A stretch of DNA of 64,000 nt from Paludisphaera borealis (GCF_001956985.1 NZ_CP019082.1:5890001-5954000), one strand, 5' to 3'; numbered from the stretch's first letter, positions 29,644 through 39,052 are shown. Made by a program: numbers and translations. Notes: generated from the sequence alone by a model not told the origin.

Positions 29644-30930
29644 ATGGCGCTCAAGGCCGAGATCATCTCGATCGGCAGCGAACTGGTCAGCGGGCAGAGC
29701 CTCGACACCAACAGCCAGTGGCTGAGCCGCGAGCTGGGCTCGCTGGGGATTCCCACGGCGTTCCACACCACCATCGGCGACGATCTCGACGACAACGTCG
29801 GCGTGTTCCGGACCGCCGCCGAGCGGGCCGACCTGGTGCTGACGACCGGCGGCCTGGGCCCGACGCAGGACGACCTGACGCGCGACGCGTTGGCCCTCGC
29901 GGCGAACGTCGGGCTCCGCGAAGACCCCGAATCACTCGCCGCGATCGCCGCGATGTTCGCCCGCCGTCATCGGACGATGAGCGAGCGGAACAAGGTGCAA
30001 GCGCTCTTCCCCGAGGGCGCCGACCCGCTGCCGAACGCGATCGGCACCGCGCCGGGGATCTGGATGGGCCTCGGTCGGGCGACGTTCGCCTGCATGCCGG
30101 GGGTCCCTTCCGAGATGCGGCTGATGTTCCAGGAGCAGGTGATCCCCCGGCTTCGGCTCCGCCACTGGATCGAGCGGATCATCGTTCATCGCAAGATCTC
30201 GCTGTTCGGACGCGGCGAGTCGGACATTGAGGCCGAGGCGCTCGACCTGACCGCGCGCGGCCACGTGCCGGAAGTCGGCATCACGGTCCACGACGCCACG
30301 ATCAGCTTCCGGATTCGCGGCGAGGGCCTCACGCCCGAGGCGGCCTGGAGCCAGACTGAAGAGACCGCCGACCTGATCCGCAGTCGGTTCGGCCCGCTGG
30401 TGCTCGGCGAGGGGACGACCGACGTCGCCGACGCCCTCGTCGCCGAGTTGACGCGCACGGGCGCTTCGCTGGCCACGGCCGAGTCGTGCACCGGCGGACT
30501 CGTCGCCCACTTGATCACCGCGATCCCCAACGTCAGCCCGTTTTATCCCGGAGGCGTCGTCAGCTACTCCAACCAGGCCAAGACGAACTTCCTGGACGTG
30601 CCGGCCGAACTGATCCAGGCCCACGGCGCGGTGAGCCCCGAAGTCGCCGTGGCGATGGCCCAGGGCGCGCTCCGACGGTTCGGCGCGGACGTCGCCGTGA
30701 GCACGACGGGCGTCGCCGGGCCAGGGGGGGGAAGCCCCGAGAAGCCCGTCGGCCTCGTCTATCTCGGCCTGGCGACGCGCGATCACGCCGAAGCGCGCCG
30801 CCTCGAAATCGGCCCCGAACAGCCCCGCGACGTCATCCAGAGCCGGTCGTCCAAGCAAGCCCTCAATTGGGTCCGGCTGACCCTGCAAGCCTGGCCAGAC
30901 AAGGCCGGGAGCGACGCCGGCTCACGGTGA
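29644..30930 (+). CDS. cinA: CinA family protein (ADP-ribose/NMN pyrophosphatase-deamidase type)
   Basis: 428 aa; ATG 29644 follows GGAGG by 6 bases. Residues ~1-170 are the COG1058/MoaB-like domain (AEIISIGSELVSGQSLDTNSQ, TTGGLGPTQDDLTRDAL, GVPSEMR). Residues ~265-420 are the PncC/CinA C-terminal nicotinamide-nucleotide amidohydrolase domain (TAESCTGGLVAHLIT, GGVVSYSNQAKTNFL, GVAGPGGGSPEKPVGLVY). It recycles nicotinamide mononucleotide formed in DNA ligation. Both domains look intact. Its 3' end overlaps the convergent gene at 30922 by 9 bases. Confidence 0.95.
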   Translation: MALKAEIISIGSELVSGQSLDTNSQWLSRELGSLGIPTAFHTTIGDDLDDNVGVFRTAAERADLVLTTGGLGPTQDDLTRDALALAANVGLREDPESLAAIAAMFARRHRTMSERNKVQALFPEGADPLPNAIGTAPGIWMGLGRATFACMPGVPSEMRLMFQEQVIPRLRLRHWIERIIVHRKISLFGRGESDIEAEALDLTARGHVPEVGITVHDATISFRIRGEGLTPEAAWSQTEETADLIRSRFGPLVLGEGTTDVADALVAELTRTGASLATAESCTGGLVAHLITAIPNVSPFYPGGVVSYSNQAKTNFLDVPAELIQAHGAVSPEVAVAMAQGALRRFGADVAVSTTGVAGPGGGSPEKPVGLVYLGLATRDHAEARRLEIGPEQPRDVIQSRSSKQALNWVRLTLQAWPDKAGSDAGSR

Positions 30931-31719
30931 CGGCACCGCGCGTTCGATCCGGTCGCCCTGGAGGGCCCAGCCGTTCCAGAGCCGGCTGACGGCCGGGTGA
31001 TGGGTGCGGGTCCAGGCGGTCGCCTCGTCGAGCGCCGCGAGTCGTCCGGGGGCGTCGGCCGCCAGGGCCTTCTCGAAAAGCTGGGCCAGCTCGCGAGCGG
31101 GGCCGGGCTCGGCGGCGACGCGTTCGATCTCGGCTTTCGTGTCGGGGTCGGGGCGGGTCTGCAAGGCGAGGGCGTAGAGCGTCCAGAGCCGGAGTTGCGG
31201 GTCGCCGAGGCGGCAAAGCTCCGCGAGCCGCTCGCGCGACAGAGTGTGGCCCTCGGTCGCCGCGTAGGCCAGCGGGCGGGCGAGGACGATCCGCAGCCAG
31301 TCGGGCCAGTCTTCGCTGCGGGCCACGGCCGAGACGTAGCCGAGCGGGTCGGCGGCCACGAGGTCGGCGCCGACCCCTTCGGCCAGGATGTAGCGGGCCA
31401 GGTCGGGAAGCTCGCGGTGGAGGCTGAGATCCCACAACTGCCAGGGCTCGACGCGAGCGTCTCGCCTGAGATCGAGCGCAGCCTGAATCCGGCGTTCCTC
31501 CGGGGCCTCGCGGTCGTTCAGGATGTAGACGTTCCGCCAGACCGGACCCATCGTCCAGACCCGGTAGCCGAACCAGCCGACCAGGGCAAGCAGCACGACC
31601 AGGCCGCCGAGGCCGACGTACAGCAGCGAACCGTACTTCTCGGCCTGGGACTTGCGCGGCGGGTCGGGCGTGACGATCGGCAGCGAGGGGAACGAGAACG
31701 GAGCGCCGTTGGAATTCAT
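30922..31719 (-). CDS. Single-pass membrane protein with helical repeats, unknown
   Basis: 265 aa. An N-terminal cytoplasmic leader (PPRKSQAEKYGS), one membrane helix (LLYVGLGGLVVLLALVGWFGYRVW), then ~200 residues of paired helices (AALDLRRDARVEPWQLWDLS, LPDLARYILAEGVGADL, RERLAELCRLGDPQLRLWTLYALAL) resembling a HEAT/TPR-type solenoid. No family recognised. Converges on cinA with a 9-base overlap. Confidence 0.65.
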   Translation of the reverse strand: MNSNGAPFSFPSLPIVTPDPPRKSQAEKYGSLLYVGLGGLVVLLALVGWFGYRVWTMGPVWRNVYILNDREAPEERRIQAALDLRRDARVEPWQLWDLSLHRELPDLARYILAEGVGADLVAADPLGYVSAVARSEDWPDWLRIVLARPLAYAATEGHTLSRERLAELCRLGDPQLRLWTLYALALQTRPDPDTKAEIERVAAEPGPARELAQLFEKALAADAPGRLAALDEATAWTRTHHPAVSRLWNGWALQGDRIERAVPSP

Positions 31720-31899
31720 GATCCGGCTATGTCTCTCTCTCGCATCGGCCGTGTTTGACCCGAGCGCCGATGGGACCTAGAGTTCAACGAAACCCTCAGC
31801 GCATCGATGGTCCTTGCGCGGGCTGAGCCTTCTTTCGTACCCCGGTCGTCCCCGAGACGACAAGGGGCCTTTCTGGATTTCACCCGGGGGCCTCCAAAA

Positions 31900-32082
31900 A
31901 TGCGAGCACTGACGCTCGGCTTGTCGAGGCGGGACGACGGAGCGACCGCCGCGGAATACGCGATCATGCTGGCGCTGATCATCGCGGTGGTCATCACCGC
32001 GATTCAGGCCGTGGGCAACACCTCCTCGGGCGTCTGGGCGAACGACGTCGGCAAGATCCAGAACGCGATTCAGAGTCGTTGA
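31900..32082 (+). CDS. Flp/Fap-type type IVb pilin
   Basis: 60 aa. The pattern RRDDGATAAEYAIMLALIIAVV is the Flp prepilin signature: Gly before the cleavage site, a conserved Glu-Tyr pair, and a hydrophobic helix, followed by a short tail (ITAIQAVGNTSSGVWANDV). ATG 31900 gives the usual short basic leader; the frame is open upstream. Flp pilins are assembled by tad systems for adhesion. No tad gene is present here, so the assembly machinery must be elsewhere; orphan flp genes are common in planctomycetes. Confidence 0.85.
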   Translation: MRALTLGLSRRDDGATAAEYAIMLALIIAVVITAIQAVGNTSSGVWANDVGKIQNAIQSR

Positions 32083-32203
32083 CCCGAAGTCGACCGAGCC
32101 AGGAAACAGCCGCGATGCTAAGATGGGATCGGCCTTGCGGAAGTGCCCGACGCCCGAGTCGAAGCGATCGGGAGATGACTGTTGGCCAGGTTGCGCCGAT
32201 CCG

Positions 32204-33382
32204 ATGAAACTGAAACGTCAGCCCGAAGATTTCCAGGTCGAAGAACTGCCGCGCGTCACGCTCGCGCCCCAAGGGCGGTTCACGTACTACAAACTAACCA
32301 AGCGCGGCCTGGGAACGCTTGAGGCGATCGAGGCGATCCGCCGGCACTGGAACCTCCCCGGACGGAGCGTCAGCTACGGCGGTCTCAAGGACCGCCACGC
32401 CGTCACGGTCCAGTACCTGTCGATCTTCGACGGCCCCGACGTCTCGCTGCACCAGGCGTCCCTGGAGCTGGAGCCGCTGGGGAAGCTCGAACGGCCGTAC
32501 ACGCCTCAAGACTTCACCGGCAACCGGTTCGAGATCGTGCTCCGCGACATGACCGCCGAGGCTGCGGCCCGAGCCGGGACGCAGCTTGAGGCGCTGTCGC
32601 GCGACGGCCTGCCCAACTACTTCGACGATCAGCGGTTCGGCTCCGTGGGGTTCTCGGGCGAGTTCATCGCCGAGGCCTGGTTGAAAGGCGACCACGAGCG
32701 CGCCCTGCGGCTGGCGTTCGCCGAGCCGAACCCGTTCGACCGCCCGGACACGAAGGCGCGCAAGGCCACCCTCCGCGAGTGCTGGGGCGACTGGGCGGCG
32801 GCCAAGGCGGGGCTCGACCGCTCGTCCGAGCGGAGCATCGTGACCTACCTCGTCGATCATCCGACCGACTTCCGAGGGGCTTTCGCCCGGCTCCGTCGCG
32901 AGCTGCGAAGCCTGTATTTCGCGGCCTTTCAGAGCCATCTGTGGAACCTGGTCCTGGCCGGCTGGATCGAGCGGAACACGCGCGTCGAACAGCGGTCGCC
33001 CGTCGATCTCAAGGTCGGCGTGTTTCCGTTCCCGGTCGGGCTCGACGAGGACCAACGGAAAGCGATCGCCGCCGTTCCGCTCCCGCTGCCGTCGTCGCGG
33101 AACAAACCAGGCGACGGGCCAGTGGACGAGATCACGACCGACGTCCTCGCCGCGTTCGGCCTGACGTGGACGGACATGCGGGTGAAGCATCTCAAGGACG
33201 TCTTCTTCTCGAAGGGCTCGCGCGATCCGCTGCTCGTTCCCGAGAACGTGAAGACCGAGGTCTTCAAGGACGATCTGCACCGCAACAAGCAGGCGATCCG
33301 GCTGGCGTTCGAGCTGCCGAAGGGGTCGTACGCCACGATCCTGGTCAAGCGGATCACCGAAGCGGCGGGGAGCGGGTCATGA
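32204..33382 (+). CDS. truD: tRNA pseudouridine(13) synthase
   Basis: 392 aa from ATG 32204 (MKLKRQPEDFQVEE, the canonical TruD start); no clear ribosome-binding site. The catalytic motif GGLKDRHAVTVQYLSI with the nucleophilic Asp is at ~65-80. YFDDQRFGSVGFSGEF and NLVLAGWIE are further TruD landmarks, along with C-terminal MRVKHLKDVFFSKGSR. It isomerises U13 in the D-arm of tRNA-Glu. It overlaps the next gene by four bases (ATGA), making a two-gene pseudouridine-synthase operon. Confidence 0.95.
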   Translation: MKLKRQPEDFQVEELPRVTLAPQGRFTYYKLTKRGLGTLEAIEAIRRHWNLPGRSVSYGGLKDRHAVTVQYLSIFDGPDVSLHQASLELEPLGKLERPYTPQDFTGNRFEIVLRDMTAEAAARAGTQLEALSRDGLPNYFDDQRFGSVGFSGEFIAEAWLKGDHERALRLAFAEPNPFDRPDTKARKATLRECWGDWAAAKAGLDRSSERSIVTYLVDHPTDFRGAFARLRRELRSLYFAAFQSHLWNLVLAGWIERNTRVEQRSPVDLKVGVFPFPVGLDEDQRKAIAAVPLPLPSSRNKPGDGPVDEITTDVLAAFGLTWTDMRVKHLKDVFFSKGSRDPLLVPENVKTEVFKDDLHRNKQAIRLAFELPKGSYATILVKRITEAAGSGS

Positions 33383-34080
33383 CTCCCGAGATCCTCTACG
33401 AAGACAACCACTGCCTGGTCGTGAACAAGCCGGCCGGCATGCTCTCGCAGGGCGACGAGACGGGCGAGCCGAGCCTCGTCACATGGACGGCCGACTACTG
33501 GAGAGAGCGCTACAACAAGCCCGGAAACGTGTACGTGGGGCTGATTCACCGTCTTGACCAGCCAACGTCGGGCGCGGTGTTGCTCGCGCGCACCAGCAAG
33601 GCGGCCGGCAGGCTGGCCGAGCAGTTTCGCAAGGGGGAGATCGTCAAGGTCTACTGGGCGATCGTCGAGGGAAGCATGGACGAGCCCGAGGGGGAGTGGG
33701 TCGACTACCTGGAGAAAGACCGTGATGCGAATCGGGTCCGGGTCGTGACCGACGAAGGCGAGGGGAAAGTGGCGAGGGCGTCGTGGAAGGTGCTTCGCGT
33801 CGGGCCGGCCGTGACGAAGCTGGAACTGCGGCCGTCGACGGGGAGGAGCCACCAGTTGCGGGTGCAACTCGCGGGACGGGGGAAGCCGATCCTGGGCGAT
33901 CGGAAATACGGGGCGTCGCGGATGCTACGGGCCGAGGACGGCGAGTATCGCATCGCGCTTCATGCGCATGAGATCTCGTTCACGCACCCGACGCGGGGGG
34001 AAGTGATTTCGATCGTCGCGCCGGTCCCGGGAGACTGGCCCGAGTCTTCGCGAGCATGGTCGGAATCACCGTCCGACTGA
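33379..34080 (+). CDS. RluA-family RNA pseudouridine synthase
   Basis: 233 aa, starting in the ATGA overlap with truD. RluA-family motif HRLDQPTSGAVLLA with the catalytic Asp, an N-terminal LYEDNHCLVVNKPAGM and a C-terminal ELRPSTGRSHQLRVQLA. No S4 domain. The target uridines (23S or tRNA) cannot be inferred. The last 101 bases are overlapped by the convergent gene ending at 33980, an unusually long tail-to-tail overlap. Confidence 0.92.
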   Translation: MTPEILYEDNHCLVVNKPAGMLSQGDETGEPSLVTWTADYWRERYNKPGNVYVGLIHRLDQPTSGAVLLARTSKAAGRLAEQFRKGEIVKVYWAIVEGSMDEPEGEWVDYLEKDRDANRVRVVTDEGEGKVARASWKVLRVGPAVTKLELRPSTGRSHQLRVQLAGRGKPILGDRKYGASRMLRAEDGEYRIALHAHEISFTHPTRGEVISIVAPVPGDWPESSRAWSESPSD

Positions 34081-35635
34081 AATACGCCAGCGGGAACGTG
34101 AGGCCCGTCAGGACCATCGCGGCGAACGGCTGCCAGGCGTCGGGATCGCCGGCGAACGAGGCCCGGACGAGGCTTTCGGTCTTCCGCATCGCATCGGCGA
34201 CTGGCGTGGGGGGGGCGGACGGAGAGGCCGCTTGCGGCGGCGTCGCCGGCTTGGGCGCGGGCGCCGGAGCGGCGGGCGGAGTCGCCGGCGCGGCCGGGGC
34301 CGCCGGGGCCGGGGCCGCCGGAGCGGAGGTCCGGGGCGCGAGCTGGCGGTCGACGGCGTCCTGAACGAGCTTCCACGAGGCGGCGTCGTTCAGGCCCAGT
34401 TCCTCGGCCTCGCGGCGCGCGATGTCGGGGCTGACCTTGTCGGTCAGGATGCGCCGGATGTACCACATCGCGCCGGCGCGGCGTCCGTCGTCGTCGAAGA
34501 AGTAAAGCGGCCGGGCGTCGTTGAGCGAGAGTTCGAACGAGAAGCGATCGAGCTGTTCGCGGTTCAGGTTGTCGAGCTTGACCGGAAACGCGACGTAGCG
34601 AAGCCCGCGGCTCGCGGCTTCGCCGATGAACGCGGGGCTGGTCTGCGACGAGTCGCGGAGGTCGAGGACGGTCTTGTAGCCTTTCTCAACAAGCCAGCCG
34701 AGGCCGACGGCCGACGGGCCGCTGCCTCCCGCCAGCTTGAGGTCGACGGCGACGAACCGGGCGATGCCGATGGCGTCGCCCGAGGTCGTCGCGACGTCCG
34801 GGGCCGGCGCCGCCGGCGCGGCGGCGGCGAGGGCCGCCTCGGCCTCCCGGGCCGAACGACCACCGGGATGGTCGTTCGCCGAGGAGACGGCCGGGGCCGA
34901 GGCCGGGGCCGAAGCCGCGGCCTGGGGTTTGACGGCGGCGGGGGCGACCGGCGGGCTGTCGCCCCGTCCGGTCACGTCCGCCGGAAGATCGAGGGGCGGC
35001 AGATGGTCGAGGACGTTGTCGCTGTCGCCGATCGCCGCGTTCTTGTTGCTCGTCCGGACCGCGTCCTGCGACGACCGGGCGGTCGACGCGGGAGACGAGA
35101 CGAGCGTGTGGGCCAGATTGTCGCCGCGACCGAGGCCGCCGGCCGGACGCTGGGCGTCGTAGCCGATGGGCGGTTTGCGGACGCTCGAATCGGTCGAGCT
35201 TCGGCTGCCTCGTCCCGGGGCGGGCCCGGGTTGGGCGCTGGGACGATCGTCCAGCGGCCGGAGGTCGGTCGCCGGCGCGTCGCTCGACGGCACCGGGCCG
35301 CCCTGGATAACCTGGGTGCCGGCGCCGAGCGGCACGGCGGGGGCGACGCCGATCGGCGCGCCGTACTCCATGGGGACTTCGGAACCGATCTCGGACCCGC
35401 AGCAGCCCGCCGCGGCGGGCGCTCCTCGTCGGAACGTCTCCATGATCCGGGTCTTCGTTCGTCCGACGAAGCCGCAGGGGCTACAGAGGCCCACGCCGCT
35501 CGAGCGGCAGCCGGTCTGAAGCAGAGCGGCGACCACCATGCACGACAGGACGACCGCCCGCACCGCCTGGCGGCGACTTATCGACGGCCGGGCGCGGATA
35601 ATGCCGCGCTCGCGCAACCATCTCAAGCTGAACAT
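33980..35635 (-). CDS. Lipoprotein with inactivated tyrosine-phosphatase-like domain
   Basis: 551 aa from ATG 35635 (GGGAG 9 bases upstream). An N-terminal signal with lipobox (VVLSCMVVAALLQTGC) precedes ~240 residues of Pro/Ser/Ala-rich, Cys-bearing linker. Residues ~295-410 follow a dual-specificity-phosphatase fold: GLGWLVEKGYKTVLDLRDSS, GLRYVAFPVKL, LSLNDARPLYFF. The signature loop that should read HC-x5-R is FFDDDGRRAG, so the nucleophilic Cys is Phe380 while Arg386 is kept. After an Ala/Pro tract comes a hydrophobic segment ~504-524. It is probably a surface or periplasmic pseudophosphatase. The final 101 bases overlap the convergent rluA-type gene. Confidence 0.7.
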   Translation of the reverse strand: MFSLRWLRERGIIRARPSISRRQAVRAVVLSCMVVAALLQTGCRSSGVGLCSPCGFVGRTKTRIMETFRRGAPAAAGCCGSEIGSEVPMEYGAPIGVAPAVPLGAGTQVIQGGPVPSSDAPATDLRPLDDRPSAQPGPAPGRGSRSSTDSSVRKPPIGYDAQRPAGGLGRGDNLAHTLVSSPASTARSSQDAVRTSNKNAAIGDSDNVLDHLPPLDLPADVTGRGDSPPVAPAAVKPQAAASAPASAPAVSSANDHPGGRSAREAEAALAAAAPAAPAPDVATTSGDAIGIARFVAVDLKLAGGSGPSAVGLGWLVEKGYKTVLDLRDSSQTSPAFIGEAASRGLRYVAFPVKLDNLNREQLDRFSFELSLNDARPLYFFDDDGRRAGAMWYIRRILTDKVSPDIARREAEELGLNDAASWKLVQDAVDRQLAPRTSAPAAPAPAAPAAPATPPAAPAPAPKPATPPQAASPSAPPTPVADAMRKTESLVRASFAGDPDAWQPFAAMVLTGLTFPLAYFSRTVIPTMLAKTRASLPGPARRSKSLPPASGA

Positions 35636-36185
35636 CTCATGAATCTCCCGTGTTGAAGGGCCCCGCAGCAGGAAGCACCGCACAACGCCCGATGGGGAGG
35701 ATTGCGAACGGCAGGCGATTTCGGTGGGAGGTCGCCATGACGCAAGCACTCTCGTCCACGGAGAAACCGCGCCCGGATTTTCGGCCGCGCGGGGCGCATC
35801 GGCCGATCGGTCCGGAGGGGGACGGAGGCAGACCCATGGCTTGGGGAATGGTGCGCGCATCGGGATGCTCGTGGGGCCGAATCAATTGGATCGAAAGTTC
35901 CCGGACGCAAATTCAAGTTGCGGCCGGACCGGCGTCTGGGCCACTCGCCGATCACCTTCGTCCAGAAGACAAGGCGAAGTCTCGAGCACCTGCGACACGG
36001 TCCGAAACCCCGGGGCTCCAGGGCGTGCAACCGTCTCGACGACCCCGGTCTCTCTGGGCCGTCACCGAAACTTAGCCGACGATCTCGGCGTTGCCAAAGA
36101 ATCCCGAACGCTTCTACAATGAGCCCGTAAGTCCAGCTCATTAAGTCGTTAAAGTTTCCCAGGCTTGACGCCGAATGCGGGCCGA
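35636..36185. promoter_or_regulatory. 550-base divergent intergenic region
   Basis: Lies between the minus-strand lipoprotein gene and the plus-strand GT-C genes. Several short open frames on both strands have no protein-like character. The right end contains the promoter annotated at 36091-36120. Confidence 0.4.
36091..36120 (+). promoter_or_regulatory. Sigma-70-type promoter for the GT-C operon
   Basis: TTGCCA (36091-36096), an 18-base spacer, TACAAT (36115-36120). Transcription would start near 36127, about 60 bases before the first start codon of the two-gene glycosyltransferase unit. Confidence 0.5.
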
Positions 36186-37550
36186 ATGTCTCCTTCAGAA
36201 CCCTTACGACCCGCACGTATTTCGCCGTCGGCAAGGTCGCTGGCGGGTCTCGCCGCCGTCGTCTTCGCGGCGTCGCTGGCCTTTTTCGCGTGGGACCTCC
36301 GCGACGCCCCGTTCGTGGATGAATATGCGTATATCTCGCAGAGCTATTACGCCGACCTGTTCCTCGACGGCAAGACCAACGACCGCGCGTGGCTCGACCT
36401 GCCGGCGTACGACCTGGTTCCGCTTCCCAAGTATCTGATCGGCCTCGCCCTTCGCGCCGAGGGCTTTGGCAGGCCGGGGCCAGCGGCGGCCCGCCTCTGG
36501 TACAACGACACGTCGAGCGTGTTCGGAACCCAGAGCGTCTTGACGTCGGCCCGGGTTCCGTCGATCGTCCTCGGGGCGATCGGCTGCGTCGCGATCTTCG
36601 CCCTGGGCGTGATGGTTCGCGACGTGCAAGTCGGCCTCGCCGCCGCATTTCTGCTGGCCGTCAACCCGCTCTACCGGTTGCACGCCCACCGAGCGATGTC
36701 GGAAGCCCCGTGCGAGACGTTCTTGTACCTCGCGCTCGTGATCGCGGCGTGGTGCTGGGGCCGGGCGTTCGGACCTCGTGACGAGGCCAAGCCGTGGCTG
36801 TCGATCGGGTTGGTCGCGGTCGGAGGCGCCGCCGGGCTGTCCGTGCTGGCGAAGTTCAACGGGCTGCTGGCGCTCATGACGCTCGCCGCGTGGGTCGTGC
36901 TGGGATGGTCGTTGCCAGGCCGGTCGTGGACGGCGAAATTGAGCTTCGCGGTCGGCTCGTGTCTGGCCGTCGCCGTGGCCTGGGTCGTCTTCCTCGGGCT
37001 CAATCCGTTCATGACGGCCCGTCCGCCCGGCCCCTTGCAGGCCGAAGCGCGACAGCTCGCCGAGTTGAGCGCCTGGCAGCGGTTCCGGCTGCTGATCGAC
37101 CACCGCCGCACGATGTCGCAGGGGCAGCAGAAGGCGTTCCCGCATAATGCGCTGACGACGTTGCCCGAGCGGGCGAAGGTCGTCGCCGCGCAGGGGTTCG
37201 GCCGCTTCGGCCCGCTCGGCCCGGCGACGACCGACTCGACGCTCCGGTTCGATCTCGGGCAAGACGGCGGCGCGTTCGTCTGGCTGCCGGTCTGCCTGGC
37301 GGGCCTGGTCGGTTCGATCGTCCTGGGCCTTCGCCAGTATCGCGCCGGCGAAGCGCCGCTCGCCTGGGCGCTGGCGACATGGGCGCTGCTGGCCCTCGCC
37401 GTGGTGACGCTCTACATTCCGATGGCCTGGGATCGATACCAGCTTCCGATCCAGGCGCCGTTCTGCTTGCTCGCGGCGATCTTCTTGACGGCGAGCGGCG
37501 AGGCGATCGTGAAACTGGTTCGGCCTGCCCGGACGGAGTCGAGGGTTTGA
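36186..37550 (+). CDS. GT-C-fold membrane glycosyltransferase (PMT/ArnT-like)
   Basis: 454 aa. After a first membrane helix (AGLAAVVFAASLAFFAW) comes the DLRDAPFVDEYAYISQ loop with the Asp-Glu pair expected of the catalytic acidic motif in GT39/GT83-type enzymes. About eight more hydrophobic helices follow, with RLHAHRAMSEAPCETFLYLA between them. Such proteins transfer a sugar from a polyprenyl-phosphate donor to a lipid or protein acceptor at the outer face of the inner membrane. The stop overlaps the start of the next membrane gene (TGATG). ATG 36186 chosen; a TTG 7 codons upstream is possible. Confidence 0.72.
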   Translation: MSPSEPLRPARISPSARSLAGLAAVVFAASLAFFAWDLRDAPFVDEYAYISQSYYADLFLDGKTNDRAWLDLPAYDLVPLPKYLIGLALRAEGFGRPGPAAARLWYNDTSSVFGTQSVLTSARVPSIVLGAIGCVAIFALGVMVRDVQVGLAAAFLLAVNPLYRLHAHRAMSEAPCETFLYLALVIAAWCWGRAFGPRDEAKPWLSIGLVAVGGAAGLSVLAKFNGLLALMTLAAWVVLGWSLPGRSWTAKLSFAVGSCLAVAVAWVVFLGLNPFMTARPPGPLQAEARQLAELSAWQRFRLLIDHRRTMSQGQQKAFPHNALTTLPERAKVVAAQGFGRFGPLGPATTDSTLRFDLGQDGGAFVWLPVCLAGLVGSIVLGLRQYRAGEAPLAWALATWALLALAVVTLYIPMAWDRYQLPIQAPFCLLAAIFLTASGEAIVKLVRPARTESRV

Positions 37551-39052
37551 TGGATCGAGCCTGGTTTCGCACTTACGTCGGCGTGTTCATGATCCTGATC
37601 GGGAGCTACGCCTTCTTCTGGCACTCGCGCGACTGGAACACGTCGAGCCGGCTGATGCTGACGTACGCGCTCGTCGATCACGGCCGGCTCTCGATCGACG
37701 GGCTGGAGGACCAGACCGGCGACCGCGCGAAGTTCCAGGGGCATTACTACAGCGACAAGCTGCCCGGCTATCCGCTCCTGGCGACGGTCCCCTGCGCCTT
37801 CGCCGAGACGGTGCTGGGCCTACCGTCCCATCCCCTGGGCGGCCCCGCGATGGCGTTCTGGGGGACCGACTACTGGGTGACGCTGGCGACCTCGGGCGTG
37901 CTGTCGGCCTTCACGGCGGTCTTGCTGGCGAGCTTCGCCCGCGATCTCGATTGCTCGCGACGCCAGGCGGCGGTCGTCGCCCTGGCGTACGGTCTGGCGA
38001 CGCCCGCTTATGTTTACGCCACGCTCGCGTACGGCCATCAGACGTCGGCCTTCGCGCTGCTGGCGGCCTTCCTCTTGCTCTCTCGACACGGCGAGGGCCG
38101 GAACATCCTGCGGATCTTCCTGGCCGGACTGCTGGCGTCGTACGCGGCGGTGGTCGAGCTTCAAGTGGGGCCGGTGTCGGCGATTATCGGGTTCTACCTG
38201 ATCGGCCAGTGCCTGGCCCGGACCTGGAAGCCGGCCGCGATCGTTTATTTCGGGCTCGGGGCGCTCGTGCCGACGCTCGTGCTTTTGCTCTACAACCTGC
38301 TGGCGTTCGGCAATCCGCTGGACATGGGCTACTTTCATCACGCGACGGCTCAGTTCGCCCGCGTGCATAGTAAGGAGAACCCCCTCGGCCTGCGAACGCC
38401 CGACTGGAATCTCGTGGTTCCGCTCCTCTGGGGACGCTATCGCGGCCTGTTGTTCTACGCGCCGATCGTCGTGCTCGCGTTGCCGGGGTGGGCTGTTTTG
38501 ATCGGTCGGCGACGGTTCGACGTGGCGGCGGTTTCGCTGCTCGCCTGTGTTGCCGTGTTCGTCGTCAATCTGAGCTACCCCGAGTGGACCGGGGGATGGT
38601 CGACCGGGCCCAGGCTGCTCGTCCCGCTGCTGCCGTTCGCCATGATCGCCGTCGCCTCGGCGTTGACTGCGCCGGGGGCGTGGGGGAAGGCGTTCCTGGC
38701 GCTGGCGGTGGGACTGGCGATCGCCGGGGGCGTGCTGATGCTGCTGTTCCAGGGCGTCGGCGCGCGGATTCCTCAGGACGTGGCCGACCCGCTCGTCGAG
38801 GTCGTCTGGCCGCTCTGGACCGGCCGGACGCCGCTCCCCATGTGGTGGACCGGCGACCGGTTCACGCGGAATCTGTCGAATCTGGCCGTGGGAGCCTGGC
38901 TCGGGCGACTTCCAACCGCCTGGCAGTGGGTCCAGTTCCTGCCGCTCGTCGCGTTCCAGACGGTGGGCGTCGCGTACCTGTTCAGGATCGACGACGAACC
39001 GTCTCCCGGGGCGTCCGCTTTGAAATCAACCTGCGTCAAACCTGCGTGTTGA
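37550..39052 (+). CDS. Polytopic membrane protein, probable GT-C glycosyltransferase
   Basis: 500 aa, start overlapping the previous stop by one base. It has about eleven hydrophobic segments (TYVGVFMILIGSYAFFW, VTLATSGVLSAFTAVLLASF, LRIFLAGLLASYAAVV and others). YYSDKLPGYPLLATVP at ~65-80 is the loop often seen in ArnT-like transferases (SDKxPG). YNLLAFGNPLDMGYFHH and WTGGWSTGPRLLVPLLPF also recur in these families. Works presumably with the upstream gene in glycosylating an envelope component; donor and acceptor unknown. The stop lies within the end of the convergent 62-aa gene. Confidence 0.68.
   Translation: MDRAWFRTYVGVFMILIGSYAFFWHSRDWNTSSRLMLTYALVDHGRLSIDGLEDQTGDRAKFQGHYYSDKLPGYPLLATVPCAFAETVLGLPSHPLGGPAMAFWGTDYWVTLATSGVLSAFTAVLLASFARDLDCSRRQAAVVALAYGLATPAYVYATLAYGHQTSAFALLAAFLLLSRHGEGRNILRIFLAGLLASYAAVVELQVGPVSAIIGFYLIGQCLARTWKPAAIVYFGLGALVPTLVLLLYNLLAFGNPLDMGYFHHATAQFARVHSKENPLGLRTPDWNLVVPLLWGRYRGLLFYAPIVVLALPGWAVLIGRRRFDVAAVSLLACVAVFVVNLSYPEWTGGWSTGPRLLVPLLPFAMIAVASALTAPGAWGKAFLALAVGLAIAGGVLMLLFQGVGARIPQDVADPLVEVVWPLWTGRTPLPMWWTGDRFTRNLSNLAVGAWLGRLPTAWQWVQFLPLVAFQTVGVAYLFRIDDEPSPGASALKSTCVKPAC

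Noticed and set aside
31807-31899. Longer N-terminus for the Flp pilin
   Set aside because: Prepilin leaders of this family are short; the upstream codons add a Pro/Arg-rich stretch without ribosome-binding site.
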